The notes: generated by a model from the sequence alone, not told the origin. DNA of 35,653 bases from Gammaproteobacteria bacterium (GCA_036381015.1 DASVDR010000001.1:69325-104977); one strand, 5' to 3'; shown: positions 1 through 9,752, counted from the first letter of the stretch. A program made the numbers and translations.

Positions 1-109
1 CGTCGATGTGGCCGGGGCGGCCGCGCGGCGGGCCCCGCGGATGGCGCGGCCGGGCCGCCTGCCCGCACAATCTCGCGATGATCGTGCTCCACGCTTTGCG
101 GTGACGAGG

Positions 110-1333
110 ATGCCCGGGGAAACCCTTACCCGCGCCTGGCGGGTCATCCGCGACGTCGTGCTGAGCCCGGCGCCGGATGCGGCCGGCGGCCCCGACGTCG
201 CTGCGCTCGCCCGCGAGCGGGCCCCGGTCGTCTGGCTGCTCGGCAAGGTGCAGTCGGGCAAGACCTCGATCGTGCATGCGATCACCGGGCATCCGGACGC
301 CGAGATCGGCCGCGGCTACCGCCCGTGCACGCGCACCGCGCGCGTCTTCGACTTTCCGCCCGACGTCCCGGTGATCCGGTTTCTCGACAGCAGCGGGCTC
401 GGGGAGGCCGGCTACGATCCGACGGAGGACCTCGCGAAGCTCGAGCAGCGCGCCCACGTCGTGCTCGCCGTCGCGCGCGCGATGGACACGAGGCAGGACG
501 AGATTCTTCGCGTGCTGCGGGATGTCCGCGCACGCCATCCGGACTGGGCCGTGGTCCTCGCGCAGACCTGGCTCCACGAGGGGTATCCGGACGGCGCCGA
601 TCACCCGCCATACGAGGCCTTGGCGACGGCGCCCGGGCTCGACGACCTGCGGCGCAGCCTGGCTCGCCAGGCCGCGGACTTCGCGGCGCTGCCCGGCACC
701 GGCGCCGTGCATGCCGTGCCGATCGATTTCACCCGGACGGAGGAAGGGTACCGCGACCCCCGCTACGGCCTCGACGCCCTGCTCGACGCGCTCGAGCGTG
801 CGGGCACGGCCGGCATGGACGTGATCCTGCGTTCCGTTGCGGCCGCGGGCAGCCGCTCGCTCGCCGAGCGCGCCCGGCCCCACGTCCTCGGCTACGCGCT
901 CGCCGCGGCGGCCGCGGACGCGGTGCCGATGGTCGGCGTCGTGACCGTTCCGACGATTCAGGGCAAGATGCTTCACAGCATCGGGCGCATCTACGGGATC
1001 GGCTGGAATCGAGCGACGCTGCGAAGCTTCGCCGCTTCGCTCGGCACGGGCACGGCCGTCGGGCTCGGAGTCCGTTTCGGCGCGCGGCAGCTCGCGAAGC
1101 TGATTCCGGGATACGGCCAGACCGTCGGCGCGGCCGCCGCGAGCACGGCGAGCTTCACGATCACGTACGCGCTCGGCCGCGCCGCTTGCGAGTACCTCGG
1201 CGCGGGGCGCCGGGGCGGCGCAGCGGACGACGTGGCGCAGGTCTATCGCGAGTCGTTGCAGGAAGCGCTCGACATGGTGCGAATGCGAAGGTCCGCGCCC
1301 ACCGCGCCCGGCACCGAGGGCTCCGGCGAGTAG
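110..1333 (+). CDS. P-loop GTPase with DUF697-like C-terminal region
   Basis: Predicted GTPase of about 407 residues. The P-loop GKVQSGKT lies at residues 45-52, a candidate switch threonine in the PCTRT stretch, and the G3 motif is DSSGLG. The G4 position reads AQTWLHEG, so the usual NKxD/TQxD base-recognition motif is degenerate. The last ~140 residues are Ala/Gly-rich with hydrophobic stretches resembling DUF697 (YcjF-like), which suggests membrane association. The frame is open to the window edge with a GTG at 8, but the first 34 codons are Arg/Ala-rich and look non-coding, so I prefer the ATG at 110. No well-spaced ribosome site is visible there, so the start is uncertain. It ends 15 bases before a second GTPase gene, so the two are probably co-transcribed. 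The cellular role is unknown. Confidence 0.75.
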   Translation: MPGETLTRAWRVIRDVVLSPAPDAAGGPDVAALARERAPVVWLLGKVQSGKTSIVHAITGHPDAEIGRGYRPCTRTARVFDFPPDVPVIRFLDSSGLGEAGYDPTEDLAKLEQRAHVVLAVARAMDTRQDEILRVLRDVRARHPDWAVVLAQTWLHEGYPDGADHPPYEALATAPGLDDLRRSLARQAADFAALPGTGAVHAVPIDFTRTEEGYRDPRYGLDALLDALERAGTAGMDVILRSVAAAGSRSLAERARPHVLGYALAAAAADAVPMVGVVTVPTIQGKMLHSIGRIYGIGWNRATLRSFAASLGTGTAVGLGVRFGARQLAKLIPGYGQTVGAAAASTASFTITYALGRAACEYLGAGRRGGAADDVAQVYRESLQEALDMVRMRRSAPTAPGTEGSGE

Positions 1334-1348
1334 CCGATTCGTTCGCCG

Positions 1349-2917
1349 ATGACCGAACAGCGCAACGACACGCCTCGCGACCGCCGCCGCGCCTCGGCCC
1401 GGGCGGCATGGCGCTTCGAGGCGACCGCCGCGGTCCTGCTGACCTTGCCGGTGCTCGCGCTGCTCGCCGCCGGCGTCGCGTGGCTGTGGCGGCAGGGTTG
1501 GCTCGCGTGGTGGCTGCTGGCCGCAATGACGCTGACGGCCGCCGTCTGGGGGGCGCTGCGCTGGCGCCACCGGGCGCGGCGCCCGCCGCCGGGCGTCCGG
1601 ACCCCGACGATCACGCCGGCCGATCCGACGTGGGCGCCGCACGAGCTGGACGCATGGGAGACCGTCCGGCGGCTCAGCAGCGAGGCCGATACGGCCTGGC
1701 TCGAGAGCCACCGCCTGATGATCGCGGCCGCGCAGCGCACGATCGAGGAAGTGGCGCGGCATTACCACCCGGGCCGCGCGGAGCCGGCGCTCGAGTTCAC
1801 GCTGCCGGAGGTGCTCCTGCTGACCGAGCGGGTCAGCGCGCGGCTGCGCCGGGTGCTGCTCGAGCACGTGCCGCTGTCGCATCGGCTGAAAGCGGGCCCG
1901 TTGATGCGGGCGTGGGGCTACCGGCCGCTCGTCGTGGCCGGCTTCGAGCACGGCCTGAAGCTCTATGCGCTGATGCGGGTCGGGCGCATGGTCAGCCCGT
2001 GGCACGCGCTCATCGCCGAGCTCCGCGATCACTTCGTCGGCGATCTGTTCAACAGCCTGCAAGCGAGCGTCCGGCAGCGGATCGTTCGGCTCTGGGTCGA
2101 GGAGGTGGGCCGCGCGGCGATCGAGCTCTACTCGGGGCGGTTGCGCGTCGACGCGCTAGAGCACGCGGCCTTCGCGGCGGCCGAAGGGCTCGAAGGGGTC
2201 GCCCTGCCGGCAGCGCCGCCGGGTGCGCTGCGCATCCTGATCGCGGGCCGGACGAACGCCGGCAAGTCGACGCTCGTGAACGATCTGCTCGGCGAGCTCG
2301 GCGCGGGCGTGGACGTGCTGCCGCTCACGGCCGGCTTCGAGGGCTACGAGCTGCGGCAAAGCGGGCTACCGCCGGCGTACCTGATCGACTCCCCGGGCGT
2401 CGACGACGACGCCGGCGTCGCGGAGCTCGTCGATCGGGCGTTCGCCTGCGACCTGCTCGTCTGGGTCACGGCCGCGCACCGCCCCGACCGGGCGCTCGAT
2501 CGCGCCGCGCTCGACGCCGTGCGCGGCCGGTTCGGGGCGGAGCCGGCACGAAAAATGCCGCCGCTCGTCATCGTCGCGAGCCACGTGGATCGGCTCTCTC
2601 CGGCGCGCGAATGGGCGCCGCCTTACAACGTCGACCTGCCGGTGAGGCCGAAGGAGCGGTCCATGCGCGAGGCGCTCGACGCGATCGCGGAGGATCTCGC
2701 CGTGCCGGTCGAGACGATCGTGCCGATGCGGCTCGACGGCACGCCGCCGTACAACCTCGAAGCGCTGTGGCTGCGGCTGGAGGGCGTCGTCGACGAAGCG
2801 CAGCGGGCGCGATGGGTGCGCGTGCTGCGCACGGCGATCGGCGAGGACGGGTGGAAGCGATCGTGGCGCCAGGTGCTCGGCGCCGGCCGAGTGGTCGGCG
2901 AGCTCGTGAAGCGCTAG
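1349..2917 (+). CDS. Membrane-anchored P-loop GTPase
   Basis: A 522-residue protein with two hydrophobic segments near residues 27-70, likely a membrane hairpin anchor. A helical middle region follows, then a GTPase domain in the second half. The P-loop GRTNAGKS is at residues 300-307, the G3 motif is DSPG beginning at D347, and the G4-like motif is SHVD ending at D414. SHVD departs from the canonical NKxD but keeps the aspartate. It resembles the Era/YfjP-like GTPases with an N-terminal membrane hairpin. It lies 15 bases downstream of another GTPase gene on the same strand, so the pair probably works together, perhaps at the membrane in stress or envelope remodelling; that role is inference. 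The gene ends 16 bases from the convergent histidine kinase gene. Confidence 0.75.
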   Translation: MTEQRNDTPRDRRRASARAAWRFEATAAVLLTLPVLALLAAGVAWLWRQGWLAWWLLAAMTLTAAVWGALRWRHRARRPPPGVRTPTITPADPTWAPHELDAWETVRRLSSEADTAWLESHRLMIAAAQRTIEEVARHYHPGRAEPALEFTLPEVLLLTERVSARLRRVLLEHVPLSHRLKAGPLMRAWGYRPLVVAGFEHGLKLYALMRVGRMVSPWHALIAELRDHFVGDLFNSLQASVRQRIVRLWVEEVGRAAIELYSGRLRVDALEHAAFAAAEGLEGVALPAAPPGALRILIAGRTNAGKSTLVNDLLGELGAGVDVLPLTAGFEGYELRQSGLPPAYLIDSPGVDDDAGVAELVDRAFACDLLVWVTAAHRPDRALDRAALDAVRGRFGAEPARKMPPLVIVASHVDRLSPAREWAPPYNVDLPVRPKERSMREALDAIAEDLAVPVETIVPMRLDGTPPYNLEALWLRLEGVVDEAQRARWVRVLRTAIGEDGWKRSWRQVLGAGRVVGELVKR

Positions 2918-2920
2918 CGC
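2911..2920. repeat. 10-bp palindrome over the GTPase stop codon
   Basis: GCGCTAGCGC is a perfect palindrome spanning the TAG stop of the second GTPase gene, between two convergent genes only 16 bases apart. It has no T-tract and is too short to call a terminator. Confidence 0.3.
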
Positions 2921-2933
2921 GCTCCCGCCTTCG

Positions 2934-4895
2934 CTAGGCTGCCGCGCCCTTCTCGACGGCGGCCGGGGCGCTTTCGAGCACGTGCGCGAGCGCTGCGCGA
3001 TCGACGGGCTTCACGAGATGCGCGTCGAAGCCCACCTGCTCCGCGCGGGCGACGTCCTCTCTGCGGCCCCAGCCCGTCAGCGCGACGATGGTCGGCCGCT
3101 TCCCCATGTTCTCCGCGCGCAGCCGCCGGCAGACCTCGAAGCCGTCCATGATCGGCATGCCGAGGTCGAGGAAGATCACGTCGGCGGCGAATTGCTGCGC
3201 GCGCCGCAGCGCCGACGGCCCGTCGTACTCGGTGACCGTCTCGTGTCCCATGAGCGCGAGGAGCCGAGCGAGCGAATCCGCGCCGTCGACGTTGTCGTCG
3301 ACGATCATCACGCGCTTCGCGCGTCCCGCCGCGCCCTCGCGCTCGCTCGGCTTCACGGCCGCCGACTGCGGCAGCGCTATGGGCAGCCGCACGATGAACT
3401 TGCTGCCGGCGGCAATGCCGCCGCTGCGCGCTTCGACGCTTCCGCCGTGCAGCTCCACGAGCCGGCGGACGAGCGACAGTCCGATGCCGAGGCCGCCGAG
3501 AAAGCGCTTGCCGCGGCGTGGGCTCTGATAGAACTTGTCGAAGACGCGGCCGATCTCCTCGCTCGTGATGCCGATGCCGTCGTCCGCGACGGATATCGTC
3601 ACGACGTTGCTTTCGCACGCGGCCGCGAGACGCACGGCTCCCGGCCTGTCGGTGAACTTCGCGGCGTTCGTCAACAGGTTCGTGAATACCTGCGTCAGCC
3701 GAACGATATCGCCGTGGAGAGGCACGGGCTCGTAGGGCAACGATACCGTAAGCGCCTGCTCGCAGCGCTCGAGCATCGGCCGGCTCGCTTCCACGGCCGC
3801 GTGGATCACGTCCGCGAGGAGAATGCGCTCCTTGCGGAGCTCGAGCTTGTCGCGCGTGATGCGCGACAAGTCGAGCAGATCGTCGATCAGCCGCTCGAGG
3901 TGGCGAACCTGCCGGTCGATCACGTCGCGGCACCATTCGTCCGCTCCGCCGTACGAGTGCCGAAGCAGCTCGGCGGCGTTCTTCAGCGGCGCGAGAGGAT
4001 TGCGCAGCTCGTGCGAGAGCGTCGCGAGGAAGTCGTCCTTCAGGCGATCGGCTTCCTGAAGCGCCTGCTCCGCCCACTTCCGCTCGCTGATGTCGAGCAC
4101 GATCGCGGCCGTCTGCACGGGACGGCCCAGCGGGTCGCGCAGGAAATTCGCGGCCACGTGCACCCATCTCACCGTGCCGTCCTTGCGCACGTAGCGCTTC
4201 TCCTTGTGATACATGCCCGCCGGGTCGGCCAGCGCCGCGAGCACGATCTCGACGTCCGCGTCGCGCTCGTCCGGGTGATCGAGATCGAACGGGCTCATCG
4301 TCAGCAGCTCCTCGCGGCTGTAGCCCGTGATCTCGCAATAGCGGTCGTTCACTTTGACGAAGCGGCCCTCAGCGTTCACCTGCACCGCGCCGACGGCCAC
4401 GTTGTCGAAGAAGCCGCGGAAATTCGCCTCGCTGTCCTGGAGCGCCGCCCGCGCCGCGCGCTGGATCTCCTCGCGCTCGGTCACGTCGACCATCACGGCC
4501 GTGGCGCCGTTGACGACGTCGCCGGCCCCGCGGACCGGGGTGACGTAGTACAGGACGATGCGGCGAGTCATGTCCGGGCGCACGACGATGGCTTCCAGCC
4601 CCTCGCATGCGCGCCCTTCGCGCAAGGCAATCGCCATCGGGGAGTCTGCGTGCGCCAACGGCGTGCCGTCGGGCGCGAGCAGCGTGCCGGATCCGCAGAA
4701 GCGATCGGCGGGGTCGTTCAAGCGCGGCGAGCGGCCCCAGAGCTCGGCCGCCCGCTGGTTGTAGCCCGTGATGAGGCCGTCTGCGCCGCACGTATAAGCC
4801 GCTGCCGGCAGCATGTCGAGCACCGGCATGTCGGGAACCGCATGGGCCGGTGTGGCCGGCGACGGCGGCCCGACGACTTGCTCGGAAAGAGGCAT
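2934..4895 (-). CDS. Soluble hybrid sensor histidine kinase (PAS-PAS-HisKA-HATPase-REC)
   Basis: A 653-residue hybrid kinase. The first PAS domain is near residues 25-135 and the second, with a PAC-like end, near 150-270. A HisKA dimerisation helix follows with phospho-acceptor H295 in SHELRNP. The HATPase domain shows an N-box (LLTNAAKF), G1 (DDGIG) and G2 (GLGIGL). A C-terminal receiver domain carries phospho-acceptor D577 (FLDLGMP) and the conserved Lys in LVKP. There is no signal peptide or membrane helix, so it should sense a cytoplasmic signal, possibly redox or a small ligand through PAS. The start is supported by a GAGAGGG ribosome site about 6 bases upstream. No dedicated response regulator is adjacent, so output may go through a phosphotransfer protein. 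It lies 238 bases downstream of a PQQ dehydrogenase on the same strand and could regulate that cluster, but nothing proves it. Confidence 0.93.
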   Translation of the reverse strand: MPLSEQVVGPPSPATPAHAVPDMPVLDMLPAAAYTCGADGLITGYNQRAAELWGRSPRLNDPADRFCGSGTLLAPDGTPLAHADSPMAIALREGRACEGLEAIVVRPDMTRRIVLYYVTPVRGAGDVVNGATAVMVDVTEREEIQRAARAALQDSEANFRGFFDNVAVGAVQVNAEGRFVKVNDRYCEITGYSREELLTMSPFDLDHPDERDADVEIVLAALADPAGMYHKEKRYVRKDGTVRWVHVAANFLRDPLGRPVQTAAIVLDISERKWAEQALQEADRLKDDFLATLSHELRNPLAPLKNAAELLRHSYGGADEWCRDVIDRQVRHLERLIDDLLDLSRITRDKLELRKERILLADVIHAAVEASRPMLERCEQALTVSLPYEPVPLHGDIVRLTQVFTNLLTNAAKFTDRPGAVRLAAACESNVVTISVADDGIGITSEEIGRVFDKFYQSPRRGKRFLGGLGIGLSLVRRLVELHGGSVEARSGGIAAGSKFIVRLPIALPQSAAVKPSEREGAAGRAKRVMIVDDNVDGADSLARLLALMGHETVTEYDGPSALRRAQQFAADVIFLDLGMPIMDGFEVCRRLRAENMGKRPTIVALTGWGRREDVARAEQVGFDAHLVKPVDRAALAHVLESAPAAVEKGAAA

Positions 4896-5085
4896 CCGCC
4901 GCCCTCTCGCTTCCGCTGGAAGAGTAGTAGTTATCGAATCGAGCGAGGTCAGGCGCGAGACGATACCAACAATGAGCGGGTGTTGTCACCGTGCACGTTG
5001 AATCGCAGCGCCGTTCGCCTCCGGCAGCGCTCGCCGCGTGTCGCGGCATGGCGACACGCTACGGTGGCGCGTAAGGCGTGCCGAA

Positions 5086-5146
5086 GCGAGCGTCGACTCG
5101 CCCGACGCGAGCGTCAGTCGGCCGGCGCGAGCGTCAATTCGCCGCG
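5086..5146. repeat. Three degenerate ~20-bp tandem repeats
   Basis: The 9-mer GCGAGCGTC occurs at 5086-5094, 5107-5115 and 5127-5135, with 21- and 20-base periods and partly similar spacers. The array sits between the PQQ dehydrogenase stop (the third copy covers it) and the promoter side of the histidine kinase gene. A regulatory array, an RNA processing site or chance in GC-rich DNA are all possible. Confidence 0.5.
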
Positions 5147-7266
5147 GACTCGAGAAGCGCGTCGCGCTGGGACAGCACGTAGCTGCGCAGCGCGGCGACG
5201 TCCGCGTCGCTGAGCCAACTGAACGTGGGCATGCCGAGGCCCGCGTACGCGCCGCCGCGGACGATCTGCTCGAACGCGTCGAACGTCGCGGACGACGCGT
5301 ACCGAAGGTCGGCGATCGTTCCGGCGCTTGCCGCATTCACGCCGTGGCACATCGAGCAGCGCTGCGCGTAAAGCTCGGCGCCGCGGGCGATTTGCTCGGG
5401 CGTCGAGTCGTGCTCGATCACGGTGAGGGCCGGCTTCTCGATACCGCGCACCGGCTCGAGCTCCGCTTCGCCGTCCAGCGTGAACGTCCAGAGGCGACCG
5501 GTCGCTTTGTATTGGCCCGTCGGGTTGCGGCCGTAGAGGGCGCTCGCGCCGCCGATGCCCGACAGCACCGAGACGTACTGCTTCCCGTCGATCATGTAGG
5601 TGCTCGGCGCGGCCATGATCCCGTGGCCGAGATCGACTTCCCAGAGCTTCTCCCCGTTATCGGCCCGGTAAGCGACGAATCGGCCGGTGTCCGTCCCTTG
5701 AAAGACGAGATTGCCGGCCGTCGTCAGCGTTCCGCCGCCGGATGCGTCCGAATGCGGCACGGTCCAGCGCGCCTCCTGCTTCACCGGGTCCCACGCGAGC
5801 AGGAAGCTCGCGGCCGGCGCTTCGCCCGTGCCCGGCTCGTACGCCGACTCCGGCAGCGCGGGCGCACCGGTAACGCCGAAGCTCGCGGCGAGATCGACGC
5901 CGAGGTTCCATCCGTTCGGACGGAACTCGAAATCCGGGTCGAGGTTGTAGGCGAAGCTGCTGTCCGATGCCGGAACGTAGACGAGACCCGTCTGCGGGTT
6001 GTACGACATCGGCTGCCAGTTGTGGCCGCCGCCGGGGCCCGGGAAGATGGTCGCCAGCGCCTCGCCGAAGCGCGCTTGCGACGTCTCTATCGGGCGGCCG
6101 GTCTCGAGGTCGACGCCCGACGCCCATGTGACGTGCGTGTAGGGTTCGGCCGAAAGCAGCTCGCCGGTGAGCCGGTCGAGCACGTAGAAGAAGCCGTTCT
6201 TCGGCGCCTGCATGATCACCTTGCGCTCGCGCCCGTCGATCACGAGATCGGCGAGCGTGAGCTGCTGCACGGCCGTGTAGTCCCAGGTGTCGCCGGGCGT
6301 CGTCTGGTAGTGCCAGACGAGCTCGCCGGTATCGACGTCGAGCGCGAGGATCGACGAAAGATAGAGGTTGTCGCCGCCGCCCGGGCTGCGGATGCTCTGC
6401 ACCCACGGCGAGCCGTTGCCGGTGCCGACATAGAGGAGCCCGGCCTCGGGGTCGTAGGCGAACGCGTCCCATGCGGTGCCGCCGCCGCCCATCTTCCACC
6501 ATTCGCCGGTCCACGTTTTCGCGGCCGCCTCGAGGGCGGGCGACTCGAACGGCTTCGACGGATCGCCGGGCACCGTGTAGAAGCGCCAGACGAGCTCGCC
6601 GGTGTCCGCGTCGTACGCCGAGACGAAGCCGCGCACCCCGAGCTCCGCGCCGCCGTTGCCGATCACGACCTTGCCGTCCACGACGCGCGGCGCGCCGGTG
6701 ATCGTGTAGGGCTGATCGACGGGCGTCGTCTGCACCTGCCAGACCGGCTCCCCGGTCGCGGCATCGAGCGCCACGAGCCGCCCGTCGATGACGCCGACGA
6801 AGACTTTGCCTTCGTAGAGCGCGACGCCGCGGTTGACGACGTCGCAGCAGGCCCGCGATCCGCGCGTGCGATCCGCTTGCGCGTCCCAGCGCCACAGCTC
6901 CTCGCCGGTACGTGCGTCGAGCGCGAAAACGTTGCTCCAGCTGGTCGTCGCGTAGAGCACGCCGTTCGACACGAGCGGCGTCGCCTCGAGCCCCCGCAGC
7001 GAGCCGGTGTCGTAATACCAGGCGAGACCGAGGCGGCCGACGTTGTCGGCGTCGATCTGCTCGAGCGGGCTGAACCGCGTCTCGGCATAGTCGCGGCCGT
7101 AGGTGAGCCACTCCTCCCCGGACCGGGCGGCATCGATCAGCGCCGCGTCGTCGGGCCCCGGCGCGGCGCGATCGGATCCATGGTCCGGCTGCGCGCCGCC
7201 GGTCTGCGGCAACGCCGCGATCGCGGCGGCGATGGGCAAGGTGCCGAGTAGGCTTCTCATTCTCAT
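5134..7266 (-). CDS. PQQ-dependent quinohemoprotein alcohol dehydrogenase
   Basis: A 710-residue periplasmic enzyme predicted to oxidise primary alcohols with PQQ and pass electrons to its own heme c. A signal peptide (residues 1-26) ends near GGAQ. An eight-bladed PQQ propeller follows, with the vicinal cysteines C140-C141 typical of methanol/ethanol dehydrogenases. The catalytic-type aspartate D329 lies in GDTWDYTA. The +2 position is Thr331, not the Asp that marks lanthanide-dependent homologues, so a calcium enzyme is expected. A C-terminal cytochrome c domain carries C637-S-M-C640-H641. Domain order and size match type II quinohemoprotein alcohol dehydrogenases. A GAGGGA ribosome site 7 bases upstream supports the start at 7266; a second ATG follows at 7260. 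It lies downstream of the NHL and HupE-like genes on the same strand. The natural substrate cannot be read from sequence. Confidence 0.93.
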   Translation of the reverse strand: MRMRSLLGTLPIAAAIAALPQTGGAQPDHGSDRAAPGPDDAALIDAARSGEEWLTYGRDYAETRFSPLEQIDADNVGRLGLAWYYDTGSLRGLEATPLVSNGVLYATTSWSNVFALDARTGEELWRWDAQADRTRGSRACCDVVNRGVALYEGKVFVGVIDGRLVALDAATGEPVWQVQTTPVDQPYTITGAPRVVDGKVVIGNGGAELGVRGFVSAYDADTGELVWRFYTVPGDPSKPFESPALEAAAKTWTGEWWKMGGGGTAWDAFAYDPEAGLLYVGTGNGSPWVQSIRSPGGGDNLYLSSILALDVDTGELVWHYQTTPGDTWDYTAVQQLTLADLVIDGRERKVIMQAPKNGFFYVLDRLTGELLSAEPYTHVTWASGVDLETGRPIETSQARFGEALATIFPGPGGGHNWQPMSYNPQTGLVYVPASDSSFAYNLDPDFEFRPNGWNLGVDLAASFGVTGAPALPESAYEPGTGEAPAASFLLAWDPVKQEARWTVPHSDASGGGTLTTAGNLVFQGTDTGRFVAYRADNGEKLWEVDLGHGIMAAPSTYMIDGKQYVSVLSGIGGASALYGRNPTGQYKATGRLWTFTLDGEAELEPVRGIEKPALTVIEHDSTPEQIARGAELYAQRCSMCHGVNAASAGTIADLRYASSATFDAFEQIVRGGAYAGLGMPTFSWLSDADVAALRSYVLSQRDALLESAAN

Positions 7267-7285
7267 TCTGATCCCTCGAAACCGG

Positions 7286-7302
7286 GCCGGCTGCTCGCCG
7301 GC
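7286..7302. repeat. Small hairpin in the leader of the PQQ dehydrogenase gene
   Basis: GCCGGC, a 5-base loop and GCCGGC form a 6-bp stem about 20 bases upstream of the dehydrogenase start, within the 121-base gap after the NHL gene. It could be a weak attenuating or stabilising structure. No T-tract is present. Confidence 0.3.
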
Positions 7303-7387
7303 GTTGCTTTCATAAGTATCACACCGGCGCCGGGGCAGGCAGCGTCCGCGGGGTTTCGGGGCGGCTCGGAGGCCGCGGTCGGCGGGC

Positions 7388-8434
7388 TCAGGGCCGCACT
7401 CGGACGTACTTCTGCAAGCGCCGCGGGCGCGGCTCCCCGGCATAGATGTTGCCCGCCCGATCCGCCGCGGCGAACTCCGCGCCGTTGCCGGCGGTGTCGC
7501 GCGGATCTCCCCACGGATAGAGGATGAATTCCTCGACCCAGCCGGTGGCGGCATCGCCGATCCGAATGCCCATCTCCCAGCCCGGGTTCTGCACGTTGTC
7601 GGACTCGGAGTCCGCGACGTAAATGCGGCCGTTCTCGTCGAAGAAGATGCCGCTCGGCCGGCCGAACTGCGTCCATGTGGCGAGGTGATTACCGTCCTGG
7701 TCGAAGAGCTGGATGCGGTTGTTCGAGCGGTCGGCGACGAACACGCGGCCGCGGGCGTCGATCGCGATGGAATGCAGCGTGCGGAACTCGCCCGGCGCGT
7801 ACCCGGTGCGTCCCCACGCCTTGATGAACGTGCCGTCGCTCGAGAACTTCACGACACGATTGTTCGTATTCTCGCCGTGACCGTCCGCGACGAAGATGTC
7901 GCCGTTGTCGGCGACGACGACGTCCGCGGGTGCGTTGAAGTGGGATTCGTCGTTGCCGGGCACGCCGGGAGTGCCGAGCGTCATCAGCACTTCGCCTTCC
8001 GCGCTGAACTTCACGACCTGGTGGCCGCGGCCGTCTCCGGGAGTGCGCTCGGAGTCGGCGGCGTCCGTGACCCAGACGTTGCCCTCGGCGTCGACGTCGA
8101 TCCCGTGCGGCCAGATGAACATGCCGCCGCCGAAGCTCGTCACGGCATTGCCTTCCGGATCGAACTTCACGACGACGTCGAGATCGGAGTCGAGGCACTC
8201 CCAACCGAAGCGCTCCGGACCGGCGTCGCAGCGGAGGATCGCCCAGACGTGCTGCCCGTCGGGATCGATGTCGATATCGCCGACGGCGCCGATCTCGCGC
8301 CCGCCCGGCAGCTTCGCCCAGCCGTCGACGGCACGATACGGGTTCGGCAGCGCCTGAGCGGCCGCCTGCGCGGCCGCCGCGACCGCCGCGACGACGCCGA
8401 AGGCCGAGAGGAAGAGCCGGTTGTCGCCTCGCAT
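7388..8434 (-). CDS. Exported NHL-repeat beta-propeller protein
   Basis: A 348-residue protein with an Ala-rich signal peptide ending near residue 28. Repeated NHL-type blades follow, with recurring D-x-x-G-x-(V/I)-(W/F)-V-(T/A)-D and K/Q-F cores. Histidines at blade starts (WPHGID, RTLHSIA) resemble those of the peptidyl-alpha-hydroxyglycine amidating lyase-like group, but no specific activity can be claimed. It should be periplasmic. The start at 8434 has a GGAGG-containing upstream sequence. It begins 25 bases after the stop of the HupE-like gene and is followed 121 bases later by the PQQ dehydrogenase, so HupE-NHL-PQQ is a likely operon. A second, lipoprotein NHL propeller lies on the opposite side of the divergent promoter region. 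Confidence 0.85.
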   Translation of the reverse strand: MRGDNRLFLSAFGVVAAVAAAAQAAAQALPNPYRAVDGWAKLPGGREIGAVGDIDIDPDGQHVWAILRCDAGPERFGWECLDSDLDVVVKFDPEGNAVTSFGGGMFIWPHGIDVDAEGNVWVTDAADSERTPGDGRGHQVVKFSAEGEVLMTLGTPGVPGNDESHFNAPADVVVADNGDIFVADGHGENTNNRVVKFSSDGTFIKAWGRTGYAPGEFRTLHSIAIDARGRVFVADRSNNRIQLFDQDGNHLATWTQFGRPSGIFFDENGRIYVADSESDNVQNPGWEMGIRIGDAATGWVEEFILYPWGDPRDTAGNGAEFAAADRAGNIYAGEPRPRRLQKYVRVRP

Positions 8435-8459
8435 GACCTCACCCTCCCAACAAGAAAGG

Positions 8460-9698
8460 TCACCAGAACGCGCGGAGCGCCGCGAAGCGCTCGGCCATCC
8501 AGTGCCACGCCGTGTGGCCGACGATCGCGGACAGGATGATCGCGCCGACGGTGTCGGGCACGGCGCAGCGAAACGTCAGATTCAGCAGCGGGACGAGGGC
8601 GAGCAGCACGGCGAGCTGGCCGAGCTCGACCCCGACGTTGAACGACAGCAGCGACGTCAACGCATGATCGCCGGCGAATTGCATCGTCTCCCGCAACGCG
8701 AACGAGAATCCGAAGCCGTGGACGAGGCCGAAGGCGGCGGCGACGGCCCAGCGTGCGCGGAGCAACCGGTCGACGGCGCTCGCCGGCACGCCGCCGCCCG
8801 AAGCGCCGGCGGTCCGCCAAACGAAGACGACGTTCTCGAGCGCCATGTAGACGATCGACGCAGCGATCAGCGTCTCGATCAGCGGCGGAAACCAGAGCGC
8901 TTGCGGCGCCGCGCCGAGGCCCGCGGCGATCAGCGTCGCGGAGTGCCCCGCCGTGAACGCCGTGACGATCCACACGAGCGCGCGCCAATCGCGGCGAAAC
9001 GGCACGACCAGACACAGCAGGAACAGGAGATGATCGATGCCGTCGAGAATGTGGCGGAACCCCTGTGCAGCGAATCTCAGCAGCGCCTGGTGCCACCGCG
9101 GGTCGAGCCCCACCTTGCCCGGATCGCCGTCGAGCCGGAACACGCGCTCGTTGCCGTCCGGGGTCACGAAGCGGACCGTGCTCACGACGCGCAGACCCAG
9201 GCGCTCGAGCCGCGGGCGGATCGCGAACCGCGAGCGGTCGGACTCTATCGGCGCCTCGAAGAGCGCATCGATCAGCGCCTGCGACCACACGAGCTGCGTG
9301 CCCTGCGGCAGCGGCGGTCCGAGCGTGTGCGCGAGCGCCGTGTCGAACGCGGCGAACGAGCGGTCGCTCGGGATCGACGCCTGCACGGCCACGAGCTCGA
9401 GATGCGGCAGCCGCCGCCCGTCCTCGTACATCTCGATATCGTTCGCGAGCCATACGAGCGCGGCGTGTCGCAGCGATCGGTCGGCGCGAGCCACGTCCAG
9501 ATACCCGGGCCCGAACGTCGGGAACTCGACGTCCTGCATCGATTCGAGCGGCGCCCGCACGAGGAGTCGAAGCCGGTCGCCTTCCGGCTTCACGATGATC
9601 CGCACCGCGACGTCCGCCGGGATCTCGTGCCCGAGCGCCGTCGGCAGCGCCGTGATTGCGACGGCGCCGAGCCACGCCACGGCGACGAAGCGCTTCAC
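8460..9698 (-). CDS. HupE/UreJ_2-family membrane protein with periplasmic N-domain
   Basis: A 412-residue protein starting at a GTG. A signal peptide ends near ALG, so the mature chain would begin with His-Glu-Ile-Pro. A periplasmic domain of about 190 residues follows, then a polytopic HupE/UreJ-type membrane domain. Its first helix carries H216-x5-G-I-D222-H223, with further conserved-looking motifs TAGHS, VHGFGF and TAWHW. Histidine-rich membrane helices of this family are linked to transition-metal movement (HupE and UreJ with nickel), but the metal here is unknown. It is the first gene of the presumed HupE-NHL-PQQ operon and is divergent from the NHL lipoprotein gene across a 211-base gap. 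The family match is good; the function is inferred only from family and context. Confidence 0.82.
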   Translation of the reverse strand: MKRFVAVAWLGAVAITALPTALGHEIPADVAVRIIVKPEGDRLRLLVRAPLESMQDVEFPTFGPGYLDVARADRSLRHAALVWLANDIEMYEDGRRLPHLELVAVQASIPSDRSFAAFDTALAHTLGPPLPQGTQLVWSQALIDALFEAPIESDRSRFAIRPRLERLGLRVVSTVRFVTPDGNERVFRLDGDPGKVGLDPRWHQALLRFAAQGFRHILDGIDHLLFLLCLVVPFRRDWRALVWIVTAFTAGHSATLIAAGLGAAPQALWFPPLIETLIAASIVYMALENVVFVWRTAGASGGGVPASAVDRLLRARWAVAAAFGLVHGFGFSFALRETMQFAGDHALTSLLSFNVGVELGQLAVLLALVPLLNLTFRCAVPDTVGAIILSAIVGHTAWHWMAERFAALRAFW

Positions 9699-9722
9699 TC
9701 CCCCGCGTCTCCCGCCTTCGGC

Positions 9723-9752
9723 TTACCTCGATATCCTCTCGGAGCGTACAAT
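9723..9752 (+). promoter_or_regulatory. Possible promoter in the divergent gap
   Basis: TACAAT at 9747-9752 is a good -10 element, and TTACCT at 9723-9728 is a weak -35 with an 18-base spacer. It would drive the NHL lipoprotein gene at 9910 with a long leader. The gap also must contain the minus-strand promoter for the HupE-like gene, which I could not place. Confidence 0.28.

Noticed and set aside
325..2937. 870-codon plus-strand open frame across both GTPase genes
   Set aside because: It is Arg/Ala/Gly-rich, lacks motifs and is a GC-rich shadow of two genes with clear GTPase motifs in another frame.
5086..5146. Possible CRISPR-like array
   Set aside because: Only three degenerate units with ~11-base spacers and no cas genes nearby.
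2982..7251. Two plus-strand frames of about 740 codons opposite the kinase and PQQ dehydrogenase
   Set aside because: Rich in Arg, His and Val with no fold signature; they are antisense to well-supported genes.
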